Assembly: GCF_014648815.1 (NCBI RefSeq)
Contig: NZ_BMRV01000010.1
Span: forward strand, 186,001 to 250,000
From: Streptomyces flaveolus
GTDB taxonomy: Bacteria; Actinomycetota; Actinomycetes; Streptomycetales; Streptomycetaceae
Direction of reading: 5' to 3'
Length of the DNA: 64,000 bases
The notes beneath the pieces are model-generated. The model was not told the DNA's origin, ran no database searches, and saw only the letters and a program-made list of their open reading frames with translations. The position numbers and the translations under genes are program-made. This document shows, in pieces, positions 33,279 through 42,150 of this stretch; the first letter of the stretch is position 1; every line of letters begins with the position of its first letter.

Positions 33279-33360
33279 GCGCCCATCCTGCCGCACAGGC
33301 GTTCCCCGGCGGCTCGTCATCCGGTCACCGCGGCCAGGCCCGCGCACCCCGGCGTCCGGA

Positions 33361-33711
33361 TCAGGGACGGTGCGCCGCCGCGTCCTTGGACAGCCGGACG
33401 GCCGACAGCAGGCTGAGGCCGGGTGCCGACTCACGCAGGACCTTGACGGCCCGCACGGAGTCGGCCGGGCCCTCGTACCCGGCGGCGGCGAGGCGCTGGT
33501 GGACCCAGCGGGCGCGCAGGGCGGCGTCGGGGACGGCGGCCGCGCGTTCCACCAGGGCGGCGGCGCGCTCCAGCCCGGGCCGTTGCTCCGGGGCCGCCTC
33601 GGCGAGCGCCTCGCGCAGGCCGGCGGCGATCACGTCCGAGTCCCGCAGGACCAGCACGTCGAATTCCTGCTTTCCGCGTCCCAGCATGACCCCATGGTCG
33701 GCGCCAGCCAT
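33361..33711 (-). CDS. Small conserved-looking hypothetical protein (116 aa)
   Basis: A small soluble, helix-rich protein with strong third-position GC bias. The central part (Leu-Ala-Glu-Ala-Ala-Pro-Glu-Gln-Arg-Pro-Gly-Leu-Glu) and Arg-Trp-Val-His-Gln-Arg-Leu segment suggest two or three helices. Start is uncertain: ATG 33711 (116 aa) or ATG 33687 (108 aa, with GGGG very close upstream). It is divergent from the VOC gene, about 105 bp away. No family recognised. Confidence 0.7.
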   Translation of the reverse strand: MAGADHGVMLGRGKQEFDVLVLRDSDVIAAGLREALAEAAPEQRPGLERAAALVERAAAVPDAALRARWVHQRLAAAGYEGPADSVRAVKVLRESAPGLSLLSAVRLSKDAAAHRP

Positions 33712-33816
33712 CTTGCGGATCAAGGAACTTGAGGCCTTTCTGAGCTGCTTCGCCCGGCGGCCGCGGTGTCCGATTCCTTCAAGACGGGCCCTCGCCGTCC
33801 TGCCTACGGTGGCGTC

Positions 33817-34221
33817 ATGACCGCACGATTCAACGCCATCGGCCTGGTCGTCTCCGACATGGCCGCATCCGTGACCTTCTACCGCCGGCTCGGTTTCGCC
33901 TTCCCCGAGGGTGCCGAGAAGCAGCCGCACGCCGAGGCCGGACTGCCGGGCGGGATCCGGCTGCTGCTCGACACCGAGGAGACCGTCCGCTCCTTCCACA
34001 CCGGGTGGCAGCCCCCGGCCGGCGGCGGGCGGGCGTCGCTCGCGCTGCTGTGCGACGCGCCCGAGGAGGTGGACGCGCTGTACGAGGAGCTGACCGGCGC
34101 CGGGTACCACGGTGAGCTGGGGCCCTGGGACGCCTTCTGGGGGCAGCGGTACGCCGTCGTGCACGACCCGGACGGCAACGGCGTCGACCTGTTCGCCGCG
34201 CTACCCGCGGCGTCCCAGTAG
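33817..34221 (+). CDS. VOC/glyoxalase-fold protein (134 aa)
   Basis: One vicinal-oxygen-chelate module: Asn-Ala-Ile-Gly-Leu-Val-Val-Ser-Asp-Met at the first strand, Phe-Tyr-Arg-Arg-Leu-Gly-Phe typical of the family, and a C-terminal His-Asp-Pro-Asp-Gly-Asn-Gly-Val-Asp-Leu-Phe. Such proteins are metal-dependent lyases, dioxygenases or antibiotic-binding resistance proteins; the substrate cannot be told. The ATG at 33817 is chosen because family homology begins there. Its 3' end overlaps the 3' end of the convergent AraC regulator gene by 21 bp, which suggests regulator and enzyme evolved as a pair. Confidence 0.9.
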   Translation: MTARFNAIGLVVSDMAASVTFYRRLGFAFPEGAEKQPHAEAGLPGGIRLLLDTEETVRSFHTGWQPPAGGGRASLALLCDAPEEVDALYEELTGAGYHGELGPWDAFWGQRYAVVHDPDGNGVDLFAALPAASQ

Positions 34222-34890
34222 CTCGACCGGGGGTACACCCGCCAGCTCCCGCACGTCCCGCGCCAGATGTGCCTGGTCCGCGTACCCGGCCCGGGCGGCC
34301 GTCTCCGCGAGGGGCGTGCCGCCCCGGGCCAGGGCGAGGGCGCGTTGCAGCCGCAGTACGCGGGCCAGGGTCTTGGGGCCGTAGCCGAAGGCGGCCAGCG
34401 AGCGGCGGTACAGCCGGCGTGCGCCGATGCCGAGTTCGTCGGCGGTGGCGGCGACCGGGCGGCCCGCGTCGAGGGCGGCCACGATCCGGCGCAGCAGCGG
34501 GTCGGGGGGCCCGCTGCCGGCCGCCCGGGACAGCGCCGCCTCCTCTAGGCCCCGCGCCGGGTCGGAGGCCGCGTTCACCCGCGCGGTCAGGCGCCGCGCC
34601 TCGGTGGCCGGCCAGAGGTCGGCGAGGTCGACGCGCCGGTCCCGCAGTTCGTGCGCGGGGACTCCGAGGAGGGCGGGGGCGGTGCCGGGGTAGAAGCGGA
34701 CGCCCGCCCAGCGGCCCGGCGCGCCGTCGGTGGCGTGGGCGCGGGTGTCGGGGCCGGCGACCAGCAGTCGGCCGTCGTGCCACAGCAGGTCCATGCAGCC
34801 GTCGGGCAGGACACGTCCGGGGCCGGGGCCGGTCGGCGTGTTGGTCCACACCACCGCGCCGGGCAGCCGGGAGGCACGTTCCGCGTACAC
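34201..34890 (-). CDS. AraC-family transcriptional regulator (229 aa)
   Basis: An N-terminal ligand-binding-like domain of about 100 residues (DUF6597-type, with Leu-Pro-Asp-Gly-Cys-Met-Asp-Leu and Phe-Tyr-Pro-Gly-Thr-Ala-Pro) is followed by a C-terminal AraC helix-turn-helix pair (Leu-Gly-Ile-Gly-Ala-Arg-Arg-Leu-Tyr-Arg-Arg and Ala-Gly-Tyr-Ala-Asp-Gln-Ala-His-Leu-Ala-Arg-Asp). The GTG at 34890 matches the start of the decayed paralogue at 30929. It is convergent with and overlaps the VOC gene, a likely target or partner. Confidence 0.9.
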   Translation of the reverse strand: MYAERASRLPGAVVWTNTPTGPGPGRVLPDGCMDLLWHDGRLLVAGPDTRAHATDGAPGRWAGVRFYPGTAPALLGVPAHELRDRRVDLADLWPATEARRLTARVNAASDPARGLEEAALSRAAGSGPPDPLLRRIVAALDAGRPVAATADELGIGARRLYRRSLAAFGYGPKTLARVLRLQRALALARGGTPLAETAARAGYADQAHLARDVRELAGVPPVELLGRRG

Positions 34891-35110
34891 GCCCGCCAGG
34901 CTACGCCGCTCTGCGGGCCGGCGCCGTACACCCGCTCGAAGGCGGTGGACAGGGGCGAACGCGGTGCCCCAGCCGGCCTGGCGCGCTGGTGGGGGCGGCG
35001 CCGGCCGCGGAGCGCTTGCGGCTCCGGCTGCTGACCCAGCTCTCGGACGGCGTCCAGCAGATGGCGCGCCGGGGACGTCGGGGGCGTTCGCCCGGGAGGC
35101 CGCGACGGCG

Positions 35111-35148
35111 AGGGAAGGAGCCCCGGCCCCGTCCGGGGCTCCTTCCCT
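35111..35148. terminator. Strong hairpin terminator
   Basis: A perfect 16-bp stem (agggaaggagccccgg with its complement) closes a six-base loop. It lies just downstream of the BrkB-family gene's stop (35165, minus strand) and serves that gene. Confidence 0.85.
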
Positions 35149-35164
35149 CGGAGGACCGGTCCCG

Positions 35165-36298
35165 CTACGAAGCCTCCGGCTTGTTGTGGTCCGTGGGAGG
35201 CGTGTGCTTCGCGTGGGTGCGCAGGCGGGCCGTGACGTCCTCCGGCGGCAGGAAGCGGGACCAGCGTTCCGGGAACTCGGACGGCATGTCGGGGTCCGCC
35301 TCGCCGCTCGCGGCGGCCCGGGCCACGTACTCGGCGACCTGCGCCTGCCGCAGCCGCTCGTTGGCCTCGCGGGCCGCGGCCGTGGCGGCGGCCGGCCAGA
35401 CCCGGTCGATGGCCGCGTTGACCGCCGCCCCGACGAGCACGGCGAACGCGGACACACCGATCCACAGCAGCACGGCCACGGGCGCGGCGAGCGAGCCGTA
35501 GATGGTGGGGCCCTCGACGGTACTGGTGAGGTAGATCCGCAGCAGGAAGCTGCCCAGCACCCACATCGCGAGGGCGACCAGCGCGCCGGGCACGTCCTCG
35601 ATCCACGGGGAGCGCACGGGCACCGACACGTGGTACAGCGTGGTCAGGAAGGCCACCGACAGGATGATCACGACCGGCCAGTACAGGACCTGCACGACGG
35701 TCGTCGACCAGGGCACGACCCGCACCACGGCGTCCGGTCCGGCCACCATCAGCGGCAGCGCGATCGACCCGATCAGCAGGGCCACGATGAACAGCAGGAA
35801 GGCCATCAGGCGGGTCTTGACGATCCCCCGGACACCGTCGAGGCCGTACATCACGGTGATGGTGTCGATGAAGACGTTGACCGCGCGGGAGCCGGACCAC
35901 AGGGCGAACAGGAAGCCGATGGAGATGACGTCGGGCCGGCCGCCCTTCATCACGTCGTCCAGGATCGGCTCGGTGATCTGCTTGACGCCCTTCTCGGAGA
36001 GCACCGCGCGCGAGGCGTCCAGGATGTTGGTGCGCAGGCTCTCGGTGGTGTCGGCGCCGATCCAGGAGTCGACGTAGCCGAGCAGCCCGAGGAGGCTCAG
36101 CAGCAGCGGCGGCACCGACAGCAGCGTGAAGAACGCGGCCTCGGCGGCGAGCCCGAGGATGCGGTACTCCATGCACGAGTTGACGGTGTCCTTGAGCAGC
36201 AGCCAGGCGGTCCTGCGTTTGGAGACGTTCCGGTAGAGAACCCGGGCACGGTGGAGCCGGCCCGAGGGCCGTTCGGAAGATTCACTTGCTGGCTGCAC
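35165..36298 (-). CDS. YihY/BrkB-family inner-membrane protein (377 aa)
   Basis: About six transmembrane segments lie between residues 40 and 295, with family hallmarks: Ala-Glu-Ala-Ala-Phe-Phe-Thr-Leu-Leu-Ser near residue 55, Leu-Trp-Ser-Gly-Ser-Arg-Ala near residue 135, and Gly-Ser-Leu-Ala-Ala-Pro-Val-Ala near residue 275. A soluble charged C-terminal tail of ~80 residues is Arg/Glu-rich. The family was first named for a Bordetella serum-resistance factor and mislabelled ribonuclease BN; its transport role is not settled. Single-gene unit, divergent from the aidB-like gene. Confidence 0.93.
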   Translation of the reverse strand: MQPASESSERPSGRLHRARVLYRNVSKRRTAWLLLKDTVNSCMEYRILGLAAEAAFFTLLSVPPLLLSLLGLLGYVDSWIGADTTESLRTNILDASRAVLSEKGVKQITEPILDDVMKGGRPDVISIGFLFALWSGSRAVNVFIDTITVMYGLDGVRGIVKTRLMAFLLFIVALLIGSIALPLMVAGPDAVVRVVPWSTTVVQVLYWPVVIILSVAFLTTLYHVSVPVRSPWIEDVPGALVALAMWVLGSFLLRIYLTSTVEGPTIYGSLAAPVAVLLWIGVSAFAVLVGAAVNAAIDRVWPAAATAAAREANERLRQAQVAEYVARAAASGEADPDMPSEFPERWSRFLPPEDVTARLRTHAKHTPPTDHNKPEAS

Positions 36299-36397
36299 GC
36301 CCTAAAGGTATCCGCCGCGGGGGCCCGCACTCATCCGCGGACTGCCGTGGAGGCCGGCGGAGCCCGCCCCGTCCCCGGGCGCGGTAGGTTCGCCGTC

Positions 36398-38032
36398 ATG
36401 GCAGGCAGCACCCACACCGTGACGAACCAGGCCCCGCCGCTGGCCGGCTACGACGTCTTCACCACCGACCGGGCCCTCGTGGCGGCGGTCGAACGGCATC
36501 TGGCACCGGAGCTGCGCGAGGAGGCGCTGGGCGAACTGTCCGGTCTCGGGCGCGGCTGCGGCTCCGCCCAGGTGCTGGAGTGGGGCGCGCAGGCGAACGA
36601 GAACCCGCCGGTCCTGCGCACGCACGACCGCTACGGCCACCGCGTCGACGAGGTCGACTTCCACCCGGCCTGGCACCGGCTGCTGGGCAAGGGCGTCTCG
36701 GCCGGCCTCACCGCGGCCTGGACCCGGCCGGGCGGGCATGTGCGGCGGGCCGCAGGGTTCCTCCTGTGGACGCAGGCCGAGGCGGGCAACGGCTGTCCGC
36801 TGTCGATGACCCACGCGGCGGTACCCGCCCTGCGCGCCGACCCCGACCTCGCCGCCGAGTGGGAGCCGCGGCTGACCTCGCGGGTGTACGACCGTGAGCT
36901 GCGGCCGGCGCACCTCAAGGCCGGCGTGCTGTTCGGGATGGGCATGACGGAGAAGCAGGGCGGCAGCGACGTCCGGGCGGGCACGACCTCCGCGCGGCCG
37001 CTGGCTCAGGACGGGACGTACGAGCTGACCGGGCACAAGTGGTTCTGCTCGGCGCCCATGTCCGACGGCTTCCTGGTGCTGGCGCAGGCCCCGGGCGGAC
37101 TCACCTGCTTCCTGGTGCCGCGCGTGCTGGCGGACGGCACCCGCAACGTGTTCCTGATCCAGCGGCTGAAGGACAAGCTGGGCAACCGGTCCAACGCCTC
37201 CGCCGAGGTCGAGTTCGCCGGGACCTGGGCGCGCCGGGTCGGCGAGGAGGGGCGCGGGGTGCGCACCATCATCGGCATGGTGGCGGCGACCCGGCTGGAC
37301 TGCGTGCTGGGCTCGGCGGGACTGATGCGGCAGGCCGTCGCGCAGGCGGTGCACCACTGCGCCCACCGGGAGGCGTTCGGCGGGAAGCTGATCGACAAGC
37401 CGCTGATGCGCAACGTCCTGGCCGACCTCGCGATCGAGTCGGAGGCGGCCACCACGCTCGCGCTGCGGCTGGCGGCGGCGTACGACGACGGGGGCGAGCG
37501 GGAGACGGCGCTGCTCAGGCTGGCGGTGCCGGCGGCGAAGTACTGGGTGACCAAGCGCTGTGCGCCGGTGGCGGTGGAGGCCGCCGAGTGCCTGGGCGGC
37601 AACGGGTACGTCGAGGAGTCCGGGCTGCCCCGGCTGGTGCGCGAGTCGCCGCTGAACTCGATCTGGGAGGGCGCCGGCAACGTCCAGGCGCTGGACGTGC
37701 TGCGGGCGCTCGGGCGGGAGCCGCTGGCCCTGGACGCGTATCTGACGGAGGTGGGCCTCGCCCGGGGCGCCGATCACCGTCTGGACGCGGCGATCCGGGG
37801 CCTGCTGACGGAACTCGCCGATCTGGAGTCCGCCGAGGGGCGGGCACGGCGGCTGGTGGAACGGCTGGCGCTGGTGCTCCAGGGGTCGCTGCTGGTGCGG
37901 TACGCGCCGCCCGAGGTGGCCGACGCGTTCTGCGCCTCGCGGCTGGGCGGCGACGGGGGTGCGGCCTTCGGCACGCTGCCGCCGACCCTGGATCTGGCGT
38001 CGGTCGTGGAGCGGGCCCGTCCGGTGGCCTGA
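36398..38032 (+). CDS. aidB: AidB-like acyl-CoA dehydrogenase (544 aa)
   Basis: The length (AidB is about 541 residues) and layout match the AidB branch of flavin acyl-CoA dehydrogenases: an extended N-terminal helical domain, then Met-Thr-Glu-Lys-Gln-Gly-Gly-Ser-Asp (about 190), the Trp-Phe-Cys-Ser-Ala-Pro strand (about 215), and a C-terminal Glu-Cys-Leu-Gly-Gly-Asn-Gly-Tyr with Trp-Glu-Gly-Ala-Gly-Asn. AidB in E. coli belongs to the adaptive response to DNA alkylation and binds DNA; its natural substrate is unclear. The ATG at 36398 sits about 97 bp after the divergent membrane-protein start. Confidence 0.92.
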   Translation: MAGSTHTVTNQAPPLAGYDVFTTDRALVAAVERHLAPELREEALGELSGLGRGCGSAQVLEWGAQANENPPVLRTHDRYGHRVDEVDFHPAWHRLLGKGVSAGLTAAWTRPGGHVRRAAGFLLWTQAEAGNGCPLSMTHAAVPALRADPDLAAEWEPRLTSRVYDRELRPAHLKAGVLFGMGMTEKQGGSDVRAGTTSARPLAQDGTYELTGHKWFCSAPMSDGFLVLAQAPGGLTCFLVPRVLADGTRNVFLIQRLKDKLGNRSNASAEVEFAGTWARRVGEEGRGVRTIIGMVAATRLDCVLGSAGLMRQAVAQAVHHCAHREAFGGKLIDKPLMRNVLADLAIESEAATTLALRLAAAYDDGGERETALLRLAVPAAKYWVTKRCAPVAVEAAECLGGNGYVEESGLPRLVRESPLNSIWEGAGNVQALDVLRALGREPLALDAYLTEVGLARGADHRLDAAIRGLLTELADLESAEGRARRLVERLALVLQGSLLVRYAPPEVADAFCASRLGGDGGAAFGTLPPTLDLASVVERARPVA

Positions 38033-38352
38033 TCCGGTCCGGCGGTCCTGCCGCCGCACGGAGGGCGGCACGGGGGTGGTGCTGCGCCGACACGGCACCA
38101 CCCCCGCCACACGAGCCCGTTCAGGCCGCGTACGCCGCTCGGGACGGCGTGGCACAAGTTTCGGACACCGGCACGGCCGTCCACCAGGGTTGCAAGGGGT
38201 TGCAACTTGCTGCCGACTGTGTGCGGACTGTGTCCGTCCGCCATGGGGAAGCGGTCAGTATTGAGACGAACATCCGGGACGATCACGGGCTCGCCGCCGG
38301 CACGGCCGCCCGGGCGCCCGTGCCGGCCCTGCTTCCGGGAGGACGAGGACCA
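38033..38352 (+). promoter_or_regulatory. 320-bp gap upstream of the GAF regulator gene
   Basis: No gene is seen. The gap probably holds the regulator's promoter. The most structured sequence is the inverted repeat at 38189-38206. The ribosome site GGGAGGA at about 38337-38343 supports the GTG start at 38353. Confidence 0.5.
38189..38206. promoter_or_regulatory. Candidate operator, GTTGCAA inverted repeat
   Basis: GTTGCAA and TTGCAAC are separated by four G residues, a perfect 7-bp inverted repeat 147 bp before the GAF-domain regulator start. Its position suits an autoregulatory or external repressor site. Confidence 0.4.
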
Positions 38353-39672
38353 GTGGCGCTCTCGCCGAGGGACGTGACGCAGTTCGCCGCCGTCGACACG
38401 GCCCGTGCGGCGCGGATGCTCAGCGAGGTCCGCTCCGCCAGACTCTCGGGCGGGCGCGCTCCGGCGGCGCCGCGTCCGGTCATCGAGCAGTCCTGGGAGC
38501 GGATGCTGCGCAGCGGCGTCGACCCGGACCACGACTTCCGCGCCGGGCTGCTGCCCCGGGAGGAGGTGCAGCGGCGGCGGGAGGCCTCGCCGCTGCGGCA
38601 CGTGCTGCCGGTGCTGCGGGAGGGGCTGCTGTCGGTCGCGGACGTCGCCCACCACATCATGGTGGTCGCCGACGACGAGGGCCGGGTGCTGTGGCGGGAG
38701 GGCAGCAGGCCGGTGCTGCGGAAGGCCGACGGGCTCGGCTTCGAACTCGGCGCGGACTGGCGGGAGGACGTCGTCGGCACCAACGGCGTGGGCACGCCGG
38801 CGGTCACCCGGCGGCCGGTACAGGTCTTCGCCTCCGAGCACTTCGTGCGGTCCCAGGCGACCTGGACCTGCGCCGGGGCGCCCATCACCGATCCGCGCAG
38901 CGGCCGGCTGCTCGGTGTGGTCGACGTGAGCGGGCCGCTGGAGACGATGCATCCGGCCACGCTCGCCTGGGTCGACTCGGTGGCCAAGCTCGCCGAGGCC
39001 CGGCTGCGCGAACTGCACACGCAGTCGCTGGAGCGGCTGCGGGCGGTGGCGGCGCCGGTGCTGGCCCGGCTCGACGGGCGGGCGCTGGTGGTGGACCGGG
39101 ACGGCTGGACGGCCGCGGTGACGGGGATGCCGTACGCGGAGCGGGTGGTGCTGCCCGGTTCCCCGGCGACGGGCCCGAGGTGGCTTCCGGCGCTCGGGGC
39201 GTGCGTCGTGGAGCCGCTGGCCGAGGGCTGGCTGGTGCGGGTCGCCGCGGAGCCGGTGCCGCACGGCGCCCCCCGGATCGTCCTCGACCTCGGGCAGCCG
39301 CGCCGCTGGTCGGTCCGGGTGCTGGACGGGGCGGGGCCCTGGGAGCGGGAACTGAGCCCGCGGCACGCCGAGTTGCTGTATCTGCTGGCCGTCCAGCGCA
39401 CCGGCCGCAGCGCCGCGGAGCTGGCGGAGGACGTCTTCGGCGACCCGGCGCGCACGGTGACGGTGCGCGCCGAGATGTCCCGGGTCCGGCGGTACCTCGG
39501 GGCCTATCTGCGACACCGGCCGTACCGGTTCCGCGACGACGCCGAGGTCGAGGTGGTCCTCCCGGACGACCCCCGCGACCTGCTGCCCGACTCGACCGCG
39601 CCGGCGGTGACGGAGCGCCGGGAGCAGGGCCCGGGCCGGACGCCGCCACCGGTCCGGGCAGCGTCGTCCTGA
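38353..39672 (+). CDS. GAF-domain transcriptional regulator (439 aa)
   Basis: Residues about 35-70 hold Val-Ile-Glu-Gln-Ser-Trp-Glu-Arg-Met, the helix that precedes the GAF domain in acetoin-type regulators. The GAF domain spans about 80-225 (Asp-Trp-Arg-Glu-Asp-Val-Val-Gly-Thr-Asn-Gly-Val-Gly-Thr). Instead of a sigma54 AAA+ domain, the C-terminus (about 335-400) is a winged-helix-like region with Glu-Leu-Ala-Glu-Asp-Val-Phe-Gly and Arg-Ala-Glu-Met-Ser-Arg-Val-Arg-Arg-Tyr-Leu. Such GAF regulators are common in Streptomyces next to aldehyde or alcohol dehydrogenases, but none is adjacent here; the neighbour is the aidB-like gene in the same orientation. Confidence 0.88.
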   Translation: MALSPRDVTQFAAVDTARAARMLSEVRSARLSGGRAPAAPRPVIEQSWERMLRSGVDPDHDFRAGLLPREEVQRRREASPLRHVLPVLREGLLSVADVAHHIMVVADDEGRVLWREGSRPVLRKADGLGFELGADWREDVVGTNGVGTPAVTRRPVQVFASEHFVRSQATWTCAGAPITDPRSGRLLGVVDVSGPLETMHPATLAWVDSVAKLAEARLRELHTQSLERLRAVAAPVLARLDGRALVVDRDGWTAAVTGMPYAERVVLPGSPATGPRWLPALGACVVEPLAEGWLVRVAAEPVPHGAPRIVLDLGQPRRWSVRVLDGAGPWERELSPRHAELLYLLAVQRTGRSAAELAEDVFGDPARTVTVRAEMSRVRRYLGAYLRHRPYRFRDDAEVEVVLPDDPRDLLPDSTAPAVTERREQGPGRTPPPVRAASS

Positions 39673-39846
39673 GCGGCGGCCGGTCCACGGACGGCCCCCG
39701 AAAGGGGGTTCGTTACCGCATATTTGCAGCGTCCGGCTCCGCGGGCCCCTCCGCCTGCCGTAGCATCCTCCACGGACCGCCCCCTCTGCTCCTCGGTCAA
39801 CGCACGGAACGACGGGCGCAGTTGGATCGGGGCCCGTGGAGGTTCT

Positions 39847-41145
39847 ATGAAGCAGCGCGGCAGACACCGCCGGCGCAGTCGAGGCAGGGCGTTGCGCGCG
39901 GCCCTGACCGGGGCCGCCCTCGCGCTGACCGGCGCCGCCACGATGATCAGCGCCTCGCAGGCCACGGTCGCCGGCGACCCCGGCGAACTGAAGCCGCTCG
40001 CCGCGACCGACGCGCTGCGGCTGACGGAGCACCGGGTGCCCGCGCCCTGGCTCGACCGGCTCTCCGCCGCGATGGGCGAGCCGGTGGGCGTCGACGCCGT
40101 CCTCGGCTCCGCCGACCACACCCTGCGCGACGCCGCCGACTGCACGGCCGGGGAGCGCGAGGCGCTGCCGGTCTCCCCCGCGGCCACGCGCGCCTACTGC
40201 TGGGACGCCGAGGACACGCGGGGCTGGCGGCCGGGGGCGGTCACCACCTCGGGGGACGCCGACGAGGACGGACTGTGGGGCTCCCACCGGGTCGTGCTGT
40301 CCGCCTGGAGCCGCGACGACGGCACGCCCCAGGGCGGACTCGCCCGGGTCTCGTTCGTGAACGCCGACGATCCCGGCCGTCTCGGCTACACCTCGGCGCT
40401 GCTCGCCGTCCCGGTGGACGGCGGACGCGACTACCGGGCACTCGCCTCCCCCGTCTCCGGCATGGTCTGGTACCAGGACAAGCTGCTGGTCACCACCGGC
40501 GCCGGGGACCGCAACGCGCTGTACGTGTACGACGTGGACCGCGTCCAGCGCGCCACCGCCGACGCCGACGCGGTCGGCCGGGTGCCCGGCGGCTGGGCGG
40601 CGTACGGCCACCGGTACGTGCTGCCCGCCGTCGCCTCCTACCGCCTCGCCGACACGCCGGACGCCGCGCGGCCCGCCGCGCTCTCCCTGGACCGCGGCAC
40701 GGTCCCCGCCGGCCTGGTGGCGAGCGAGTACGTACCCGCCGGGGCCGACCGGCCCACCCGCCTGTGGCGCTACGCGCTCGGCACGGACCCGGACCACGCC
40801 GGGCTGCCCGCCACCGACTCCGCCGGGCACGTGGACGCGCGGGACGGGTACGAGACCGGCGCTTCCGAGGTCCGGGGCGTGCTGGCGCACCGCCCGGCCG
40901 GGGCCGGACGATACGACTGGTACCTGGCCAGGCCGGCCGGCGACCAGGACGGACGCGGCACGCTGTGGCGGCAGGACGCGGAGGGCGCGCGGGCCACGGA
41001 GTGCGGTGCCGACCGGTCGCGCCAGTGCTGGAGCGGGCCGCCGGGCTCCCTGTCGTACTGGGCGGGGACCGGTGAGCTCTGGTCCCAGTCGGGCAGCATG
41101 CTCTTCGCGCTGCCGCTGACCTCGGTGGACGAGGCGCTCGGCTGA
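39847..41145 (+). CDS. Secreted protein of unknown function (432 aa)
   Basis: The N-terminus is Arg/Lys-rich for 15 residues, then a hydrophobic Ala/Leu segment ending near Ala-Ser-Gln-Ala (about 38), a Sec-type signal. The mature part of about 390 residues is beta-rich with repeated Trp-x-x-x-Asp and Tyr-x-Tyr-Asp segments, four to six cysteines, and resembles propeller-like secreted Streptomyces proteins. No catalytic motif is visible. GTGGAGG before ATG 39847 supports the start. It stands alone, between the GAF regulator and a GNAT enzyme. Confidence 0.85.
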   Translation: MKQRGRHRRRSRGRALRAALTGAALALTGAATMISASQATVAGDPGELKPLAATDALRLTEHRVPAPWLDRLSAAMGEPVGVDAVLGSADHTLRDAADCTAGEREALPVSPAATRAYCWDAEDTRGWRPGAVTTSGDADEDGLWGSHRVVLSAWSRDDGTPQGGLARVSFVNADDPGRLGYTSALLAVPVDGGRDYRALASPVSGMVWYQDKLLVTTGAGDRNALYVYDVDRVQRATADADAVGRVPGGWAAYGHRYVLPAVASYRLADTPDAARPAALSLDRGTVPAGLVASEYVPAGADRPTRLWRYALGTDPDHAGLPATDSAGHVDARDGYETGASEVRGVLAHRPAGAGRYDWYLARPAGDQDGRGTLWRQDAEGARATECGADRSRQCWSGPPGSLSYWAGTGELWSQSGSMLFALPLTSVDEALG

Positions 41146-41239
41146 CGCCGGCGGTTCCGCGGCGGCGGGCCCCCGGCAGAGGGCGCGGGCGCGGAACCGG
41201 GATCGACAGATCTCGCGACCGGATGATTCCCTGACCGGC

Positions 41240-41812
41240 ATGACCAACATCGCCGTGACCACCTGGTCCCTGGAGCAGACCGCGCCGACCGATCTGCTGC
41301 CGGCCGCCGCCCCGGAGGGGGACGTACGGATCGTCCGCTCCGAGGTGCCCTCGCCCGAGTTCAGCCGCTTCCTGTACGCCTCCGTCGGCGGCGACATCCG
41401 CTGGACGGACCGGCTGGGCTGGAGTTACGCGCGGTGGCAGGAGCACCTCGGGCGGCCCGGCGTGGAGACCTGGGTGGCCTACGACCGGGGCACCCCCGCC
41501 GGATACGTGGAGCTGACGCCCGGGGACGACGGTGTCGTGGAGATCGAGTACTTCGGCCTGATTCCGGCCTTCCGCGGCCGGCGCATCGGCGGGCACCTGC
41601 TGTCGTACGGGACCGCCCGCGCCTGGGACGTCGCGGACCGCTGGCCGGGGCTGGCCACGACCAAGCGGGTGTGGCTGCACACGTGCAGCAAGGACGGCGA
41701 CTTCGCGATGGACAACTACCAGCGCCGCGGCTTCCGCCTCTTCGACACCAAGGTCGAGGAGGAACCGGAGGTGAAGACTCCGGGTCCGTGGCCCGGGGCC
41801 TTCCCGTCCTGA
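41240..41812 (+). CDS. GNAT-family acetyltransferase (190 aa)
   Basis: A single GNAT domain: Ala-Gly-Tyr-Val-Glu-Leu at strand 4, then the acetyl-CoA loop Arg-Gly-Arg-Arg-Ile-Gly-Gly-His-Leu-Leu (about 111-120; consensus Arg/Gln-x-x-Gly-x-Gly/Ala) and Asn-Tyr-Gln-Arg-Arg-Gly-Phe near 155. The acyl acceptor is not known; small molecule and protein N-acetylation are both possible. A 10-bp stem terminator 44 bp after the stop separates it from the sulfur operon. Confidence 0.92.
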   Translation: MTNIAVTTWSLEQTAPTDLLPAAAPEGDVRIVRSEVPSPEFSRFLYASVGGDIRWTDRLGWSYARWQEHLGRPGVETWVAYDRGTPAGYVELTPGDDGVVEIEYFGLIPAFRGRRIGGHLLSYGTARAWDVADRWPGLATTKRVWLHTCSKDGDFAMDNYQRRGFRLFDTKVEEEPEVKTPGPWPGAFPS

Positions 41813-41855
41813 CCTGCTCCGAAGCGTCCGTTTTCGGTCCCTGTGACCCACGACA

Positions 41856-41882
41856 CCCCTGTCTCACCCGACGAGACAGGGG
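41856..41882 (+). terminator. Hairpin terminator after the GNAT gene
   Basis: CCCCTGTCTC pairs with GAGACAGGGG around a seven-base loop, and outer bases extend the pairing. It isolates the sulfur operon from upstream transcription. Confidence 0.8.
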
Positions 41883-41939
41883 CGTCCGCATTTTGGACGA
41901 AGCTGGACTCTGTCCAGATCGCCGTGCCACGCTTCCGTC

Positions 41940-42023
41940 ATGTCCGGAACTGGAATTGCCTTGGTGAGTCGGCGGCACGTCGACCTCGGCCGCATGTCCA
42001 GCGCCATCTGTCCGATGCGCTGA
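41940..42023 (+). CDS. Leader peptide of the sulfur assimilation operon (27 aa)
   Basis: A 27-codon frame begins at ATG 41940 and contains the stretch SRRHVDLGRMSSAICP, a motif I recall from 'putative leader peptide' entries upstream of sulfur genes in Streptomyces. A shorter start at GTG 41964 is possible. One Cys codon lies four codons before the stop. Leader-peptide translation may sense cysteine or arginine supply and control the downstream genes. The sirA start is 127 bp further on. The family identification rests on memory of the motif; regulation is inferred. Confidence 0.8.
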   Translation: MSGTGIALVSRRHVDLGRMSSAICPMR

Positions 42024-42150
42024 GAGCCCCTCCAGCAGCACCGGATTTCTCGCATTCGCCTCCTCCCGCGCAACGACGCGCACGTATGCCCATGCGCCCG
42101 CGCGCGCAGGTCAGAGCCGCATTCCGCCTGTCCCGAAGGACGTGTCAACC

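Noticed and set aside
39724..39846. Longer start for the secreted protein
   Set aside because: It would add a Pro/Ser-rich stretch before the signal peptide; ATG 39847 has a proper ribosome site and gives a normal signal peptide.
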